23,554 nucleotides of DNA from an uncultured Pelagibacteraceae bacterium (GCA_902602105.1 CACKPP010000007.1:1-23554), one strand, 5' to 3'. Shown: positions 7,833-15,828, counted from the first letter of the stretch. The notes: generated by a model from the sequence alone, not told the origin. Translations and numbers: made by a program.

Positions 7833-7861
7833 TTGACTCTCATTATCGATCTTGCTGTAAT
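7833..7861 (+). promoter_or_regulatory. sigma70-type promoter for the binding-protein gene
   Basis: TTGACT (7833-7838) and TGTAAT (7856-7861) are separated by exactly 17 bases, five of six matches to each consensus box. Transcription would start near 7868, giving a leader of about 29 bases that includes the GGAGG ribosome site. This would let the substrate-binding protein be made in excess over the rest of the operon. It is seen in sequence; activity is not shown. Confidence 0.65.
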
Positions 7862-7887
7862 CCACTTTTATAAAAAAACGTTTAAAC

Positions 7888-7892
7888 GGAGG
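7888..7892 (+). promoter_or_regulatory. strong ribosome binding site of the binding-protein gene
   Basis: GGAGG lies four bases before the ATG at 7897. Most other starts in this window have little or no Shine-Dalgarno sequence, so this site fits high translation of the binding protein and fixes its start. Confidence 0.8.
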
Positions 7893-7896
7893 AAAA

Positions 7897-9018
7897 ATGA
7901 AAACAATTAGTAAATTATTACTAGCCATTTCTTTTGCTATCTCTGTAACTACTTCAGCATTTGCAGTAACTGCAGTGTCTTGGGGTGGCGCTTACACAGA
8001 GTCTCAAAAGTTAGGTTATGGTGATCCTACTGGTAAAGCCCTTGGTATAACTATCAACTGGGTTGACTATTCAGGTGGATTATCTGAGATCAAAGCACAA
8101 AAAGAAGCTGGCAAAATTACGTGGGATATAATCGACGTATTTGCTATGGACACTATCAATGGTTGCGATGAAGGATTATTTGTTGAATTTGATTTTGACA
8201 AAGACTTCCCACCTGCACCAGATGGAACTCCTGCAAGTAAAGACTTCTTTACTTCAATGCCAAGTAAATGTGCTGTAGGAAATATTTTATATTCTTGGAA
8301 CTACGCTTATAACACTCAAAATGTTAAAGGTACTCCAAAGACTATCAAAGATTTCTTTAACACAAAAAAATTCCCTGGAAAAAGAGCTATCTACAAAAGC
8401 GCTTTAACTAACTTAGAGATCGCGTTAGCTGCAGATGGTATTAAACCAGGAAAAGGTGGAGCAAAAATCTACAAAGCTTTAAACACTGAGAAAGGTGTTG
8501 AAAGAGCTATGAACAAGATCAAAGAATTATGTACAGATCCAAAAGGCGGATGTGTATTTTGGTCTGCAGGTGCTCAACCACCAGAATTATTAGTTTCAGG
8601 TGAAGTTGTAATGGCTACAGGTTGGAATGGTAGATTCTTCAATGCAGAAGTTGGAGAAGGTGCACCAATCAAACAAGTATGGGATGGACAAGGTCTTGAC
8701 TACGAGTACTTCGTACAAGTTAAGGGTGGACCAAACGATGCTAATGGTATGGCCAAAAAAGCTTTAGCTATGATGACTAGTACAGAGATGTTAGCAGGAA
8801 GTGCGAAATACATCGCATACGCTCCTTGGAGAAAATCTTCTATAGCGATTATGGAAGCAGGGGAGCCTTGGTATAAAGATGGTAAAACGAATATGGTACC
8901 ACAAATGCCAACTGCACCACAAAACACTAAAAACTATTTCTTAGTTGACCCAATTTTCTGGGCTGACAATGGAACAGAGCTTGGTGAGAAGTGGGAAGCT
9001 ATGAAAGCTGGTCTATAA
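7897..9018 (+). CDS. potD: periplasmic substrate-binding protein, PotD/PotF-like
   Basis: This is the periplasmic binding component (373 aa) of the polyamine-type ABC importer. A clear Sec signal peptide covers residues 1-23, with a positively charged start, a hydrophobic core and cleavage after SAFA. The mature protein begins with VTAVSWGGAYTES, a start typical of the COG0687 spermidine/putrescine-binding family, and keeps a C-terminal YFLVDPIFWADNGTELGEKW end. The ligand could be a polyamine, but family members also bind other cationic or zwitterionic compounds, and the neighbouring catabolic genes argue for a pathway-specific ligand (inference). It has its own promoter and strong ribosome site upstream and a terminator downstream, so it is probably expressed above the permeases. 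This fits the known abundance of binding proteins in oligotrophic marine bacteria. Confidence 0.93.
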   Translation: MKTISKLLLAISFAISVTTSAFAVTAVSWGGAYTESQKLGYGDPTGKALGITINWVDYSGGLSEIKAQKEAGKITWDIIDVFAMDTINGCDEGLFVEFDFDKDFPPAPDGTPASKDFFTSMPSKCAVGNILYSWNYAYNTQNVKGTPKTIKDFFNTKKFPGKRAIYKSALTNLEIALAADGIKPGKGGAKIYKALNTEKGVERAMNKIKELCTDPKGGCVFWSAGAQPPELLVSGEVVMATGWNGRFFNAEVGEGAPIKQVWDGQGLDYEYFVQVKGGPNDANGMAKKALAMMTSTEMLAGSAKYIAYAPWRKSSIAIMEAGEPWYKDGKTNMVPQMPTAPQNTKNYFLVDPIFWADNGTELGEKWEAMKAGL

Positions 9019-9019
9019 T

Positions 9020-9039
9020 TTAAGTTTTATTAAACTTAA
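9020..9039 (+). other. AT-rich hairpin just after potD stop
   Basis: TTAAGTTT and AAACTTAA form an 8-base inverted repeat around a four-base loop, starting two bases after the potD stop. No run of T follows, so it is unlikely to terminate transcription. It might stabilise the 3' end of the potD message, or be chance. Confidence 0.35.
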
Positions 9040-9055
9040 TTATATAATATAATTT

Positions 9056-9086
9056 AAGGGCGGTTATTTAATAACCGCCCTTTTTT
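9056..9086 (+). terminator. rho-independent terminator between potD and potB
   Basis: A perfect 12-base stem (9056-9067 paired with 9071-9082, core GGGCGGTTAT/ATAACCGCCC) with a three-base loop is followed by a run of six T (9081-9086). It is the only strong GC-rich hairpin I saw in the window. It ends only three bases before the potB start codon, so potB, potC and the following gene should depend on read-through or on another promoter. Two overlapping TATAAT boxes (9043-9048 and 9048-9053) just upstream lack a good -35. Confidence 0.9.
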
Positions 9087-9089
9087 ATT

Positions 9090-10343
9090 ATGAGCTCAGA
9101 AACAAAACAAATTTTAACGACTGATGGAATTCCTTTAGAGGTAAGTCTAAAGAAAGCTGAAAGAAGAAATAAAATAAAAGCTTTCTTACTAGTTGCTCCA
9201 TTACTATTATTTTTAATTATCACGTATGTGTTTCCTATTGGTGACATGCTAATGAGAAGCGTTGATGATAAAATGGTAACTGAAATGCTTCCCAAAACAT
9301 TTAAAGCAATGGAAAAGTGGGATGGAAAAGAATTACCAGAGGAGGAAGTGTTTGAGGCTTTTTATTTAGATTTTAGACAGTTGGTTGATGAAAAACGTGA
9401 AGGAAAACTATCTACACAACTTAATTACACAAAGAATGGGTTCAAAAGTATTATTAAAAAATTAAGAAGAAAATCAAAAAATTTTGAAGAGGGAAATTAT
9501 AAAGAACAAATCATGGCTGTTCACAAAAGATGGGCAGATGTTGAATATTGGAAAGCTATTAAACGAAGAGCTCCTGCAATTACTGGTCAGAAATATTTAA
9601 AGGGTATGGACATGTATAAAAATGAGAATGGAGAAATAGTTAGTGTTGAAGAAGATAGGAGAATTCATAGAATTTTATGGCTTAGAACTTTAGAAATTGC
9701 GTTTTTTGTAACATTGTTCTGCTTTTTAATGGCCTATCCAATTGCTCATTTGTTAGCCACTCTACCTATGAAGTATAGTAACTTACTAATGATCTGTGTC
9801 TTGCTTCCTTTTTGGACGTCATTACTTGTAAGAACTGCCAGTTGGATGATCTTGTTGCAACAACAAGGGGTCGTAAATGATTTCTTTGTCGGAATAGGTT
9901 TAGTTGCTGACGATGCAAGACCAGAGATGATGTATAATAAAACTGGAACATACGTAGCAATGACACAAATTTTACTGCCGTTTATGGTTTTACCTCTTTA
10001 CAGTGTTATGAAAACTATTTCTCCAAGTTTAATGAGAGCTGGAAAATCTTTAGGCGGAACACCTTTTGTGGCTTTTTGGAAGGTTTACTTTCCTTTAACA
10101 ATACCAGGTATTGGAGCTGGTTGTTTGTTATGCTTTATATTGGCCATTGGTTATTATATTACTCCTGCATTAGTTGGAGGTGCCTCAGGTACTTTAATTA
10201 GTAACCAAATAGCATTTCATATGAAAAGTACTCTTGATTGGAGCTTTGCATCAGCAATGGGATTAATGTTGTTAAGTGGAGTTTTAGTAATTTATTGGCT
10301 TTATAACAAAGTAGTTGGAATAGATAATATTAAATTAGGATAA
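9090..10343 (+). CDS. potB: ABC transporter permease, PotB-like, with large periplasmic insert
   Basis: This is one of two membrane subunits of the importer. Six helices are expected at about 30-50, 199-219, 231-252, 288-308, 341-362 and 386-406. The ATPase-contact EAA loop reads MRAGKSLGG near residues 315-323 and runs to PLTIPG at 335-340. At 417 aa it is much longer than a typical PotB of about 275-300 aa. The excess lies between TM1 and TM2 (about 51-198), a highly charged segment expected in the periplasm. The start is three bases after the T-run of a terminator and has no Shine-Dalgarno sequence. potC follows after 5 bases. The family is sure; the insert is of unknown function. Confidence 0.93.
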   Translation: MSSETKQILTTDGIPLEVSLKKAERRNKIKAFLLVAPLLLFLIITYVFPIGDMLMRSVDDKMVTEMLPKTFKAMEKWDGKELPEEEVFEAFYLDFRQLVDEKREGKLSTQLNYTKNGFKSIIKKLRRKSKNFEEGNYKEQIMAVHKRWADVEYWKAIKRRAPAITGQKYLKGMDMYKNENGEIVSVEEDRRIHRILWLRTLEIAFFVTLFCFLMAYPIAHLLATLPMKYSNLLMICVLLPFWTSLLVRTASWMILLQQQGVVNDFFVGIGLVADDARPEMMYNKTGTYVAMTQILLPFMVLPLYSVMKTISPSLMRAGKSLGGTPFVAFWKVYFPLTIPGIGAGCLLCFILAIGYYITPALVGGASGTLISNQIAFHMKSTLDWSFASAMGLMLLSGVLVIYWLYNKVVGIDNIKLG

Positions 10344-10348
10344 TTAAA

Positions 10349-11203
10349 ATGGCTTTACCAAAATATACAGAACCACATTACAGAATTTGGCATTATGTAT
10401 ATTTGACAATTTGTGGAGCTGTTTTCTTTTTTTTAATTGCACCGTTATTTGTAATATTTCCATTATCATTTAATGCAGAAGAGTTTTTAAGTTTTTCTGA
10501 TGGAATGAAGAATTTAGATCCAGATGCTTTTTCATTGAGATGGTATAAAGATATGATTTATGGAACAAAAAACCCATGGGGTTTAGCAGCTAAAAATAGT
10601 TTTATCATTGCAATTTTTGCAACCATAGGATCTGTATTGCTTGGAACTGTTGCTGCATTAGGATTAAGCAGCAGACATATGCCATATAAGGGCATTATCA
10701 TGGCAATACTAATCTCTCCAATGATTGTTCCTTTAATTATTTCTGGTGTAGCAATATTTTTCTTTATGGCAAAAGCTGGTTTAGCAGCTACACACACAGG
10801 AATAGTTCTTGCACATATTATTTTAGGGACACCATTTGTTGTAATTACTGTTACAGCTACACTATCAGGATTTGATCATAGCGTAACAAGAGCTGCAGCA
10901 AGCCTTGGAAGTAATCCAGTAAACACTTTTATGAAAATTACATTACCATTAATACTACCTGGTGTTATTTCTGGTGGATTATTTGCATTTGTAACATCAT
11001 TTGATGAAGTTGTGGTTGTTTTATTTTTAGCTGGCCTTGAAAATACAACTATTCCAATTCAGATGTGGACGGGTTTAAGAGAACAGTTAAGTCCAACTAT
11101 TCTTGCAGTTGCAACTTGTCTAATTATTTTGTCCACATTAATATTAGTTACTGCTGAGCTTTTAAGAAGAAGATCTGAGAGACTCAGAGGAATAAACCGA
11201 TAG
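10349..11203 (+). CDS. potC: ABC transporter permease, PotC-like
   Basis: This is the second membrane subunit of the importer (284 aa, normal for PotC). A first helix lies at about 15-40, then a periplasmic stretch containing SLRWYKDM, which is typical of PotC/PotI proteins. Further helices follow, and the EAA loop near 180-205 reads TRAAASLGS and TLPLILPG. It lies 5 bases after potB, and the next gene (FadN-like) begins 14 bases after its stop, so the three are probably one message. Together with PotA, PotB and PotD it makes a complete importer. Confidence 0.95.
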   Translation: MALPKYTEPHYRIWHYVYLTICGAVFFFLIAPLFVIFPLSFNAEEFLSFSDGMKNLDPDAFSLRWYKDMIYGTKNPWGLAAKNSFIIAIFATIGSVLLGTVAALGLSSRHMPYKGIIMAILISPMIVPLIISGVAIFFFMAKAGLAATHTGIVLAHIILGTPFVVITVTATLSGFDHSVTRAAASLGSNPVNTFMKITLPLILPGVISGGLFAFVTSFDEVVVVLFLAGLENTTIPIQMWTGLREQLSPTILAVATCLIILSTLILVTAELLRRRSERLRGINR

Positions 11204-11217
11204 TAAGAAAATATTTC

Positions 11218-13440
11218 ATGAAAATTAAGAACGTAGTGGTGATTGGCTCTGGAACAATGGGTAGTGGTATTGCTGCTCACTTATGTAATGCAAATGTACC
11301 TGTAACTTTATTAGATTTAAAAACTGAGATAAGTGAAAAAGCAAGAGAGAGAGTCCATAAGTCAAGACCTCCTCTGCTAATTGATAAATCTAAAATTAAT
11401 AATATTAAAGTTGGAAATATTTCAGATGATTTTGATGTAGTTAAGGATGCGGATTGGATTGTTGAAGCAGTAGTAGAAAGAATAGATATTAAACATCAAA
11501 TTTATGAAAAGATATTTAAAGCGAGAAAAGATGGTGCAATAGTTTCATCAAATACGTCTTCAATTCCTATTAAAGTTTTGTCTGAACATTTATCAGATGT
11601 TGAAAAAAAAGATTTTTGTATTACACACTTTTTTAATCCTGTCAGATATATGGGTCTACTTGAGATCGTTAAAAATGAAAACAATGATCTTAATAAGATT
11701 AATCAATTAAAAGAATTTTGTGAAGTAGAATTAGGTAAGGGTGCAATAGTTTGTAATGATACTCCAGGTTTTTTAGGAAATAGAGTTGGTGTTTATGCAA
11801 TGCAAGTTGCTATGACAGAAGCTTTTAAGATGAAACTTTCTGTTGAAGAAGCAGACGCAATATTTGGAAGACCGATGGGCATTCCTAAAACAGGTGTGTT
11901 TGGACTGTATGACTTAATTGGTATTGATTTAATGGCTGATGTATTGAAAAGTTTTATTAAAGAATTACCAGAGACAGATGAGTTTCATGAAGTTGCAAAA
12001 GAAATTCCATTAGTAAAAAAATTAATTGAGAATGGCTATACAGGAAGAAAAGGTAAAGGTGGATTTTATCGAATGAACAAAACTGGAGCCACTAAAGTAA
12101 TGGAAGCTATCAACCTTGAATCTGGAGATTACTCTCCTAGCAAAAAGATCGATGTTAAATCGGATAAAGTAGATCTACAGACATTAATCAATCGAAAAGA
12201 TAAATATGGTGAGTATGCTTGGGTAGTTTTGTCTAAAATAATCAAATATGCCTCCTCGTTAGTTCCAGGTATTACAAAAGAATTTAATGATATTGATGAA
12301 GCAATGAGACTGGGTTTTAACTGGTCCAAAGGTCCTTTTGAGATGCTTGAGGAAATAGGTGTAAAAAATTTCTTTAATAGAGTTGATGACTTTGCTGACA
12401 ATAGTTTTTTAGAAAATTTATCAAAAACTAAAAACGAGGATTTTTATGGTGAGAGACAAAAGTACACGAACATAGAAACTTTAGGAAAAGTTAAAAAAAC
12501 AGCATCAAGTTTAGATGGAAATGACTCTGCAAAAATCTATAGATTTAATGATTATAATATTGTTGAGTTTACCACTAAAGCTAACGCTCTAGACTATGAC
12601 TCAATGGATGCTTTAAAAAAAGCAACAGACAAACCTTTAATAATTATAAATGAAAGTATGCAATTTTCTGCAGGTGTGAACTTAACTTACACAATGCAAT
12701 TTGCAGACAAAAAAGATTTTAAATCGATTGAAAAATTTATTAAATATTTTCAAGAAACTTGTAAGCATTTAAAATATTCTAAATATCCAGTAGTTTCAGC
12801 TCCATCAGGATTAACTTTAGGTGGTGGATTTGAAGTAATGGTACAAAGTAATTTTGTTGCATCTCATACAAATATTGTTGTTGGATTAGTAGAAACTATT
12901 GTGGGTTTAATTCCAGCAGGGGGTGGATGTAAAGAAATGTTAGCAAGATGGCTTGATACTGATGAGGCAAAGAAAGATCCAAATTACGCACCTTTAAAAG
13001 TCTTTGATATAATTGGATACGGTAAAACAGCTGCCTCACCTGTTGAAGCAGAACCAATGAAATATTTAAGACCTTCTGATAAAAAGATAATGAATAGAAA
13101 TAGTTTATTAGAAGTTTCCAAAAAAATTATTACAGATAATAAAGATTTTAAATCACCAAGAGAACTTAAATTTAAGCTCCCAGGAAAAGCTGTAAGAGGA
13201 GAGATGGATAAAATTTTAGATAAACTTTACAATGATAAAATTATTTTAGATCATGGAGTTGAAGTTGCAAAAGAACTGGCCCATGTATTAAGTGGTGGTG
13301 ATACTACAATGGATAAAACTCTATCAGAAGACGATATATTTAAATTAGAGTTAGATGCCTTTATGAGATTAATTGAAACTCAAAAAACTCAAGATAGAAT
13401 TAAACATACTTTAGCGACAGGCAAGCCTTTAGTTAATTAA
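11218..13440 (+). CDS. 3-hydroxyacyl-CoA dehydrogenase / enoyl-CoA hydratase fusion, FadN-type order
   Basis: This is a two-function beta-oxidation-type enzyme of 740 aa. The N-terminal part is the NAD-binding 3-hydroxyacyl-CoA dehydrogenase: Rossmann motif GSGTMGSG (10-17), SNTSS near 111-115 and H137 in THFFNPVRYM. C-terminal helical dehydrogenase domains span about 183-285 and 320-390. The enoyl-CoA hydratase/isomerase domain follows (about 445-650), with oxyanion stretch GLTLGGGFE ending at E539 and E559 in VETIVGLIPAGGG as likely acidic residues. Dehydrogenase first and hydratase second is the order of Bacillus FadN, opposite to FadB/FadJ. No thiolase or acyl-CoA dehydrogenase is adjacent. 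Its place 14 bases behind potC suggests it acts on a CoA thioester from the imported compound, but it could also be general fatty-acid metabolism. Its last 12 bases overlap the convergent cyclophilin gene. Confidence 0.92.
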   Translation: MKIKNVVVIGSGTMGSGIAAHLCNANVPVTLLDLKTEISEKARERVHKSRPPLLIDKSKINNIKVGNISDDFDVVKDADWIVEAVVERIDIKHQIYEKIFKARKDGAIVSSNTSSIPIKVLSEHLSDVEKKDFCITHFFNPVRYMGLLEIVKNENNDLNKINQLKEFCEVELGKGAIVCNDTPGFLGNRVGVYAMQVAMTEAFKMKLSVEEADAIFGRPMGIPKTGVFGLYDLIGIDLMADVLKSFIKELPETDEFHEVAKEIPLVKKLIENGYTGRKGKGGFYRMNKTGATKVMEAINLESGDYSPSKKIDVKSDKVDLQTLINRKDKYGEYAWVVLSKIIKYASSLVPGITKEFNDIDEAMRLGFNWSKGPFEMLEEIGVKNFFNRVDDFADNSFLENLSKTKNEDFYGERQKYTNIETLGKVKKTASSLDGNDSAKIYRFNDYNIVEFTTKANALDYDSMDALKKATDKPLIIINESMQFSAGVNLTYTMQFADKKDFKSIEKFIKYFQETCKHLKYSKYPVVSAPSGLTLGGGFEVMVQSNFVASHTNIVVGLVETIVGLIPAGGGCKEMLARWLDTDEAKKDPNYAPLKVFDIIGYGKTAASPVEAEPMKYLRPSDKKIMNRNSLLEVSKKIITDNKDFKSPRELKFKLPGKAVRGEMDKILDKLYNDKIILDHGVEVAKELAHVLSGGDTTMDKTLSEDDIFKLELDAFMRLIETQKTQDRIKHTLATGKPLVN

Positions 13441-14076
13441 CATTCTAATTGTATTTATATAGTCAGGTCTTAAAACATACTGAGATTTATCAAGATATTT
13501 AATTTTTTCTAAAGCTTTTAAACCATAAATAACTTTCCCAATTGGAGTATATTCAGTTTCATATAAAGGCTCATCTCTTAGTACAATAAAAAATTGACTA
13601 TCTTCAGTGTTATATTTTTGAGTTCTTGCTAGGGCAACACTGCCTTTTTCAAAATTAAATGGACTATCTACTTCAGAATTAATAGTTCCAAGTCCTGATT
13701 TACCTGTTCCAATTTTTCCATAATCTATATTTCCCTTTTTACCAAATTCTAAATCTCCAGCTTGAACAAGTGTATCTTTAATTACTCTATGAAAAGCTAC
13801 ATCATCATAAGCTTTAGATTTTACCAAAGTTATAAATCTTTTTACTCCATTTGGAGAAATTTCAGGATAAAGTTCGATAATAACATTTCCACAGGGAACA
13901 TTTAATACTGCAATATTTTTTGGTTTATCAAATTTAATTTTTTTAGGATCATAATCTTTAACAAATAAACATTTATCCTTGATTAAAAAGAAAGAACCAA
14001 AAGAAAATAAAGCCAAAAGAATTATAAAAATAAAAATTACTTTTTCAGATTTAGAAGGTTTAATCTTTTGAATCAT
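13429..14076 (-). CDS. membrane-anchored cyclophilin-type peptidyl-prolyl isomerase
   Basis: This 215-aa protein has an N-terminal membrane anchor (about 13-33) followed by a cyclophilin domain (about 54-215) that would face the periplasm. The active-site block reads FHRVIKDTLVQAGD (F95, H96, R97, Q106) and SQFFIVLRDEP (Q161, F162, F163). The otherwise invariant catalytic Arg is present. It would catalyse cis-trans isomerisation of prolyl bonds during folding of exported proteins. Its ATG overlaps the stop of the upstream zincin-like gene by four bases (ATGA), and its 3' end overlaps the convergent FadN-like gene by 12 bases. Coupling to an exported protein of unknown function suggests they are co-made, but a functional link is not shown. 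Confidence 0.9.
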   Translation of the reverse strand: MIQKIKPSKSEKVIFIFIILLALFSFGSFFLIKDKCLFVKDYDPKKIKFDKPKNIAVLNVPCGNVIIELYPEISPNGVKRFITLVKSKAYDDVAFHRVIKDTLVQAGDLEFGKKGNIDYGKIGTGKSGLGTINSEVDSPFNFEKGSVALARTQKYNTEDSQFFIVLRDEPLYETEYTPIGKVIYGLKALEKIKYLDKSQYVLRPDYINTIRMLIN

Positions 14077-14795
14077 AAAATAAAATTTTTATCAATCTTC
14101 AATAAATTATCTTTTATGAACTGTATCTTTTTTTCTAAAATTGAGTCACTATTGTTAGGGCTTAAACCAATCATCAAATGCGAAAATACTTCAGCCATAT
14201 CTTCCGAAGCTGTCGATCTAGAATATTCTGTAAAAAAACCCTCTGTTTTTTTATAAGTATCCAATCCTATTTTATCAGTACAAGTAGAGCATTCTGCATA
14301 TTTAAAATTTTTTATATTAAACTCGGACCATACTTTTTCATTAAATATTTCTTTGAAACTGTCATTTATTATATGAAATACTTCATGATGAATTACTCTT
14401 TCAAAATATTTTTCATCAAATTTTATATCTAGGATTAAAGTTTTCATTATATTATCGGGTATTCCAGCAGTATTAATTGTTGAAATTGACAAATCTTCAC
14501 AAAGAACAATGTATTTAAGATTAATCTTTTTTAAAAATTTTTGATTATATCTATCCAAATTTTTTTGGATTATTTTATATTTTTCATCCAAAACTTTTTT
14601 TTCTGAATTAAAGCAATTAATATTATTATCTACACCAATGGTGAATGGTTGCTTGGCATACAAGTATCTAAGTTTATTTGAAGTATTGATCTTATAAATT
14701 TCAAGATTAGGAATTTTAATTAGATTATAAATTGTATCAGCTTGAGACTGAGTAAAGATAAATAAAGATAATAAAATTAATCTTATTAAGTTCAT
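14073..14795 (-). CDS. exported putative zinc metallopeptidase (HEVFH), family not recognised
   Basis: I do not recognise this 240-aa protein as a named family. It begins with a signal peptide (1-19, likely cleavage after SQSQA-type residues before DT), so it is exported. H137-E138-V139-F140-H141 is an HExxH zinc-protease motif inside a predicted helix (RVIHHEVFHII). About 60 residues later, SEDMAEVFSHL offers E198 or E202 as a third zinc ligand, the spacing seen in gluzincin-like proteases. Cysteines at about C61, C99, C169 and C172 (CSTC) might form disulfides. It is likely a periplasmic metallopeptidase-like protein or an inactive relative. It overlaps the cyclophilin gene by four bases and is divergent from the ureohydrolase gene. 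Confidence 0.7.
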   Translation of the reverse strand: MNLIRLILLSLFIFTQSQADTIYNLIKIPNLEIYKINTSNKLRYLYAKQPFTIGVDNNINCFNSEKKVLDEKYKIIQKNLDRYNQKFLKKINLKYIVLCEDLSISTINTAGIPDNIMKTLILDIKFDEKYFERVIHHEVFHIINDSFKEIFNEKVWSEFNIKNFKYAECSTCTDKIGLDTYKKTEGFFTEYSRSTASEDMAEVFSHLMIGLSPNNSDSILEKKIQFIKDNLLKIDKNFIL

Positions 14796-14833
14796 AAATT
14801 TATATATAGAAGATATTCCAAATTAAAAGAATG

Positions 14834-14842
14834 TGATACAAT
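14834..14842 (+). promoter_or_regulatory. possible extended -10 promoter for the ureohydrolase gene
   Basis: TGATACAAT fits an extended -10 (TG-N-TACAAT). No good -35 lies at the right distance. Transcription would begin around 14848-14849, which is at or next to the GTG start codon, so the message could be leaderless. This rests on a short motif in AT-rich DNA. Confidence 0.35.
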
Positions 14843-14848
14843 TTTACT

Positions 14849-15808
14849 GTGAAAAAAAAAAGAAATAAAGATCCAATCCAACCTGTAAGTGGAACTAAAG
14901 TGCCACGGTTTGCAGGCCCTTCAACGTTTGCAAGATTACCTGAGCTCAGGGATGTTGAAAGTTGTGATGTTGCAATTGTTGGAATTCCATTTGATGCTGG
15001 CACAAGCTATAGGCCAGGTGCTAGATTTGGACCACAAAGTATAAGACAAGCTTCAAGGCATTTAAGAACAAACTACCATCCAAGTTATGATGTTGAGCCT
15101 TTTAAAGTGCAACAAGTTGCAGATGCAGGAGATATAACTTGTAATCCGTTTAATATAGATGAAGCAATTAAACAAATTGAAGTCGGTGCAGAAGAATTAT
15201 TAAATAAAGTTGGTGGAATTATTAGTTTAGGAGGTGATCATACAATTGCATTTCCTTTATTAAAGGCAATTAATAAAATTAATAATGGACCTGTAGCATT
15301 AGTTCATTTTGATGCTCATTTAGATACGTGGGATACTTATTTTGGTGCACCGTATACTCATGGAACTCCTTTTAGAAGAGCTAGAGAAGAAAATTTATTT
15401 CTTGATGATGCTTCAATGCATGTGGGAATACGAGGACCGTTGTATAGTAGAGATGATATTAAAAATGACGAAAGTTTTGGATTCAAAATTATTCATTGTG
15501 ATGAGTTTCAAACGCAAGGTACAGATAAAATTGCTGAAAGAATAAAAAAGAGAGTAGGGAACAATCCTTTATATTTATCTATTGATATAGATGTTTTAGA
15601 CCCTGCTTTTGCACCTGGGACAGGTACTCCTGAGATTGCAGGAATGACAACAAGAGAAATGGTCAATGTAATTAGAGGATTGTCGGGTCTAAATCTTATC
15701 TCTGCTGATGTAGTTGAAGTTTCTCCAGCATATGATCACGCAGAAGTCACTTCACTTGCTGCTGCTACCATCGTGTATGAGTTAACAAATTTGTTTGCAA
15801 AAAAATAA
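14849..15808 (+). CDS. ureohydrolase (agmatinase / guanidinobutyrase-type)
   Basis: This is an arginase/agmatinase-family manganese enzyme (319 aa, usual length) that would split a guanidino compound into urea and an amine in the cytoplasm. All six metal ligands are visible: H131 in GGDHT, D155, H157 and D159 in HFDAHLD, and D246 and D248 in SIDIDVLDP. The N-terminal PRFAGPSTFARLPE and the HVGIRGPLYS segment are typical of the agmatinase and guanidinobutyrase/guanidinopropionase branch, not of arginase. Sequence alone does not decide the substrate. The start is GTG, because an in-frame upstream ATG is followed at once by TGA. An aldehyde dehydrogenase gene follows after 20 bases. The pair suggests breakdown of agmatine or guanidinobutyrate-like compounds towards an aminated acid (inference). 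Confidence 0.92.
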   Translation: MKKKRNKDPIQPVSGTKVPRFAGPSTFARLPELRDVESCDVAIVGIPFDAGTSYRPGARFGPQSIRQASRHLRTNYHPSYDVEPFKVQQVADAGDITCNPFNIDEAIKQIEVGAEELLNKVGGIISLGGDHTIAFPLLKAINKINNGPVALVHFDAHLDTWDTYFGAPYTHGTPFRRAREENLFLDDASMHVGIRGPLYSRDDIKNDESFGFKIIHCDEFQTQGTDKIAERIKKRVGNNPLYLSIDIDVLDPAFAPGTGTPEIAGMTTREMVNVIRGLSGLNLISADVVEVSPAYDHAEVTSLAAATIVYELTNLFAKK

Positions 15809-15828
15809 GGAAAGGTTAGGAGTCTGTT

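Noticed and set aside
7647..7928. 93-codon minus-strand frame crossing the potA-potD gap
   Set aside because: It crosses the potD promoter and signal peptide and overlaps two firm genes; no ribosome site or family likeness.
9020..9039. First hairpin after potD as a terminator
   Set aside because: The stem is all but GC-free and no T-run follows; the real terminator is the GC-rich stem at 9056-9082.
13429..13440. Frameshift or misassembly at the overlap of the FadN-like and cyclophilin genes
   Set aside because: Both proteins have normal C-termini; short convergent overlaps also occur at 17259-17262 and fit this compact genome.
14178..14432. 84-codon plus-strand frame, rich in Phe, Ile and Lys, which looks membrane-like
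   Set aside because: It is antisense to the HExxH gene; the bias comes from AT-rich complement sequence.
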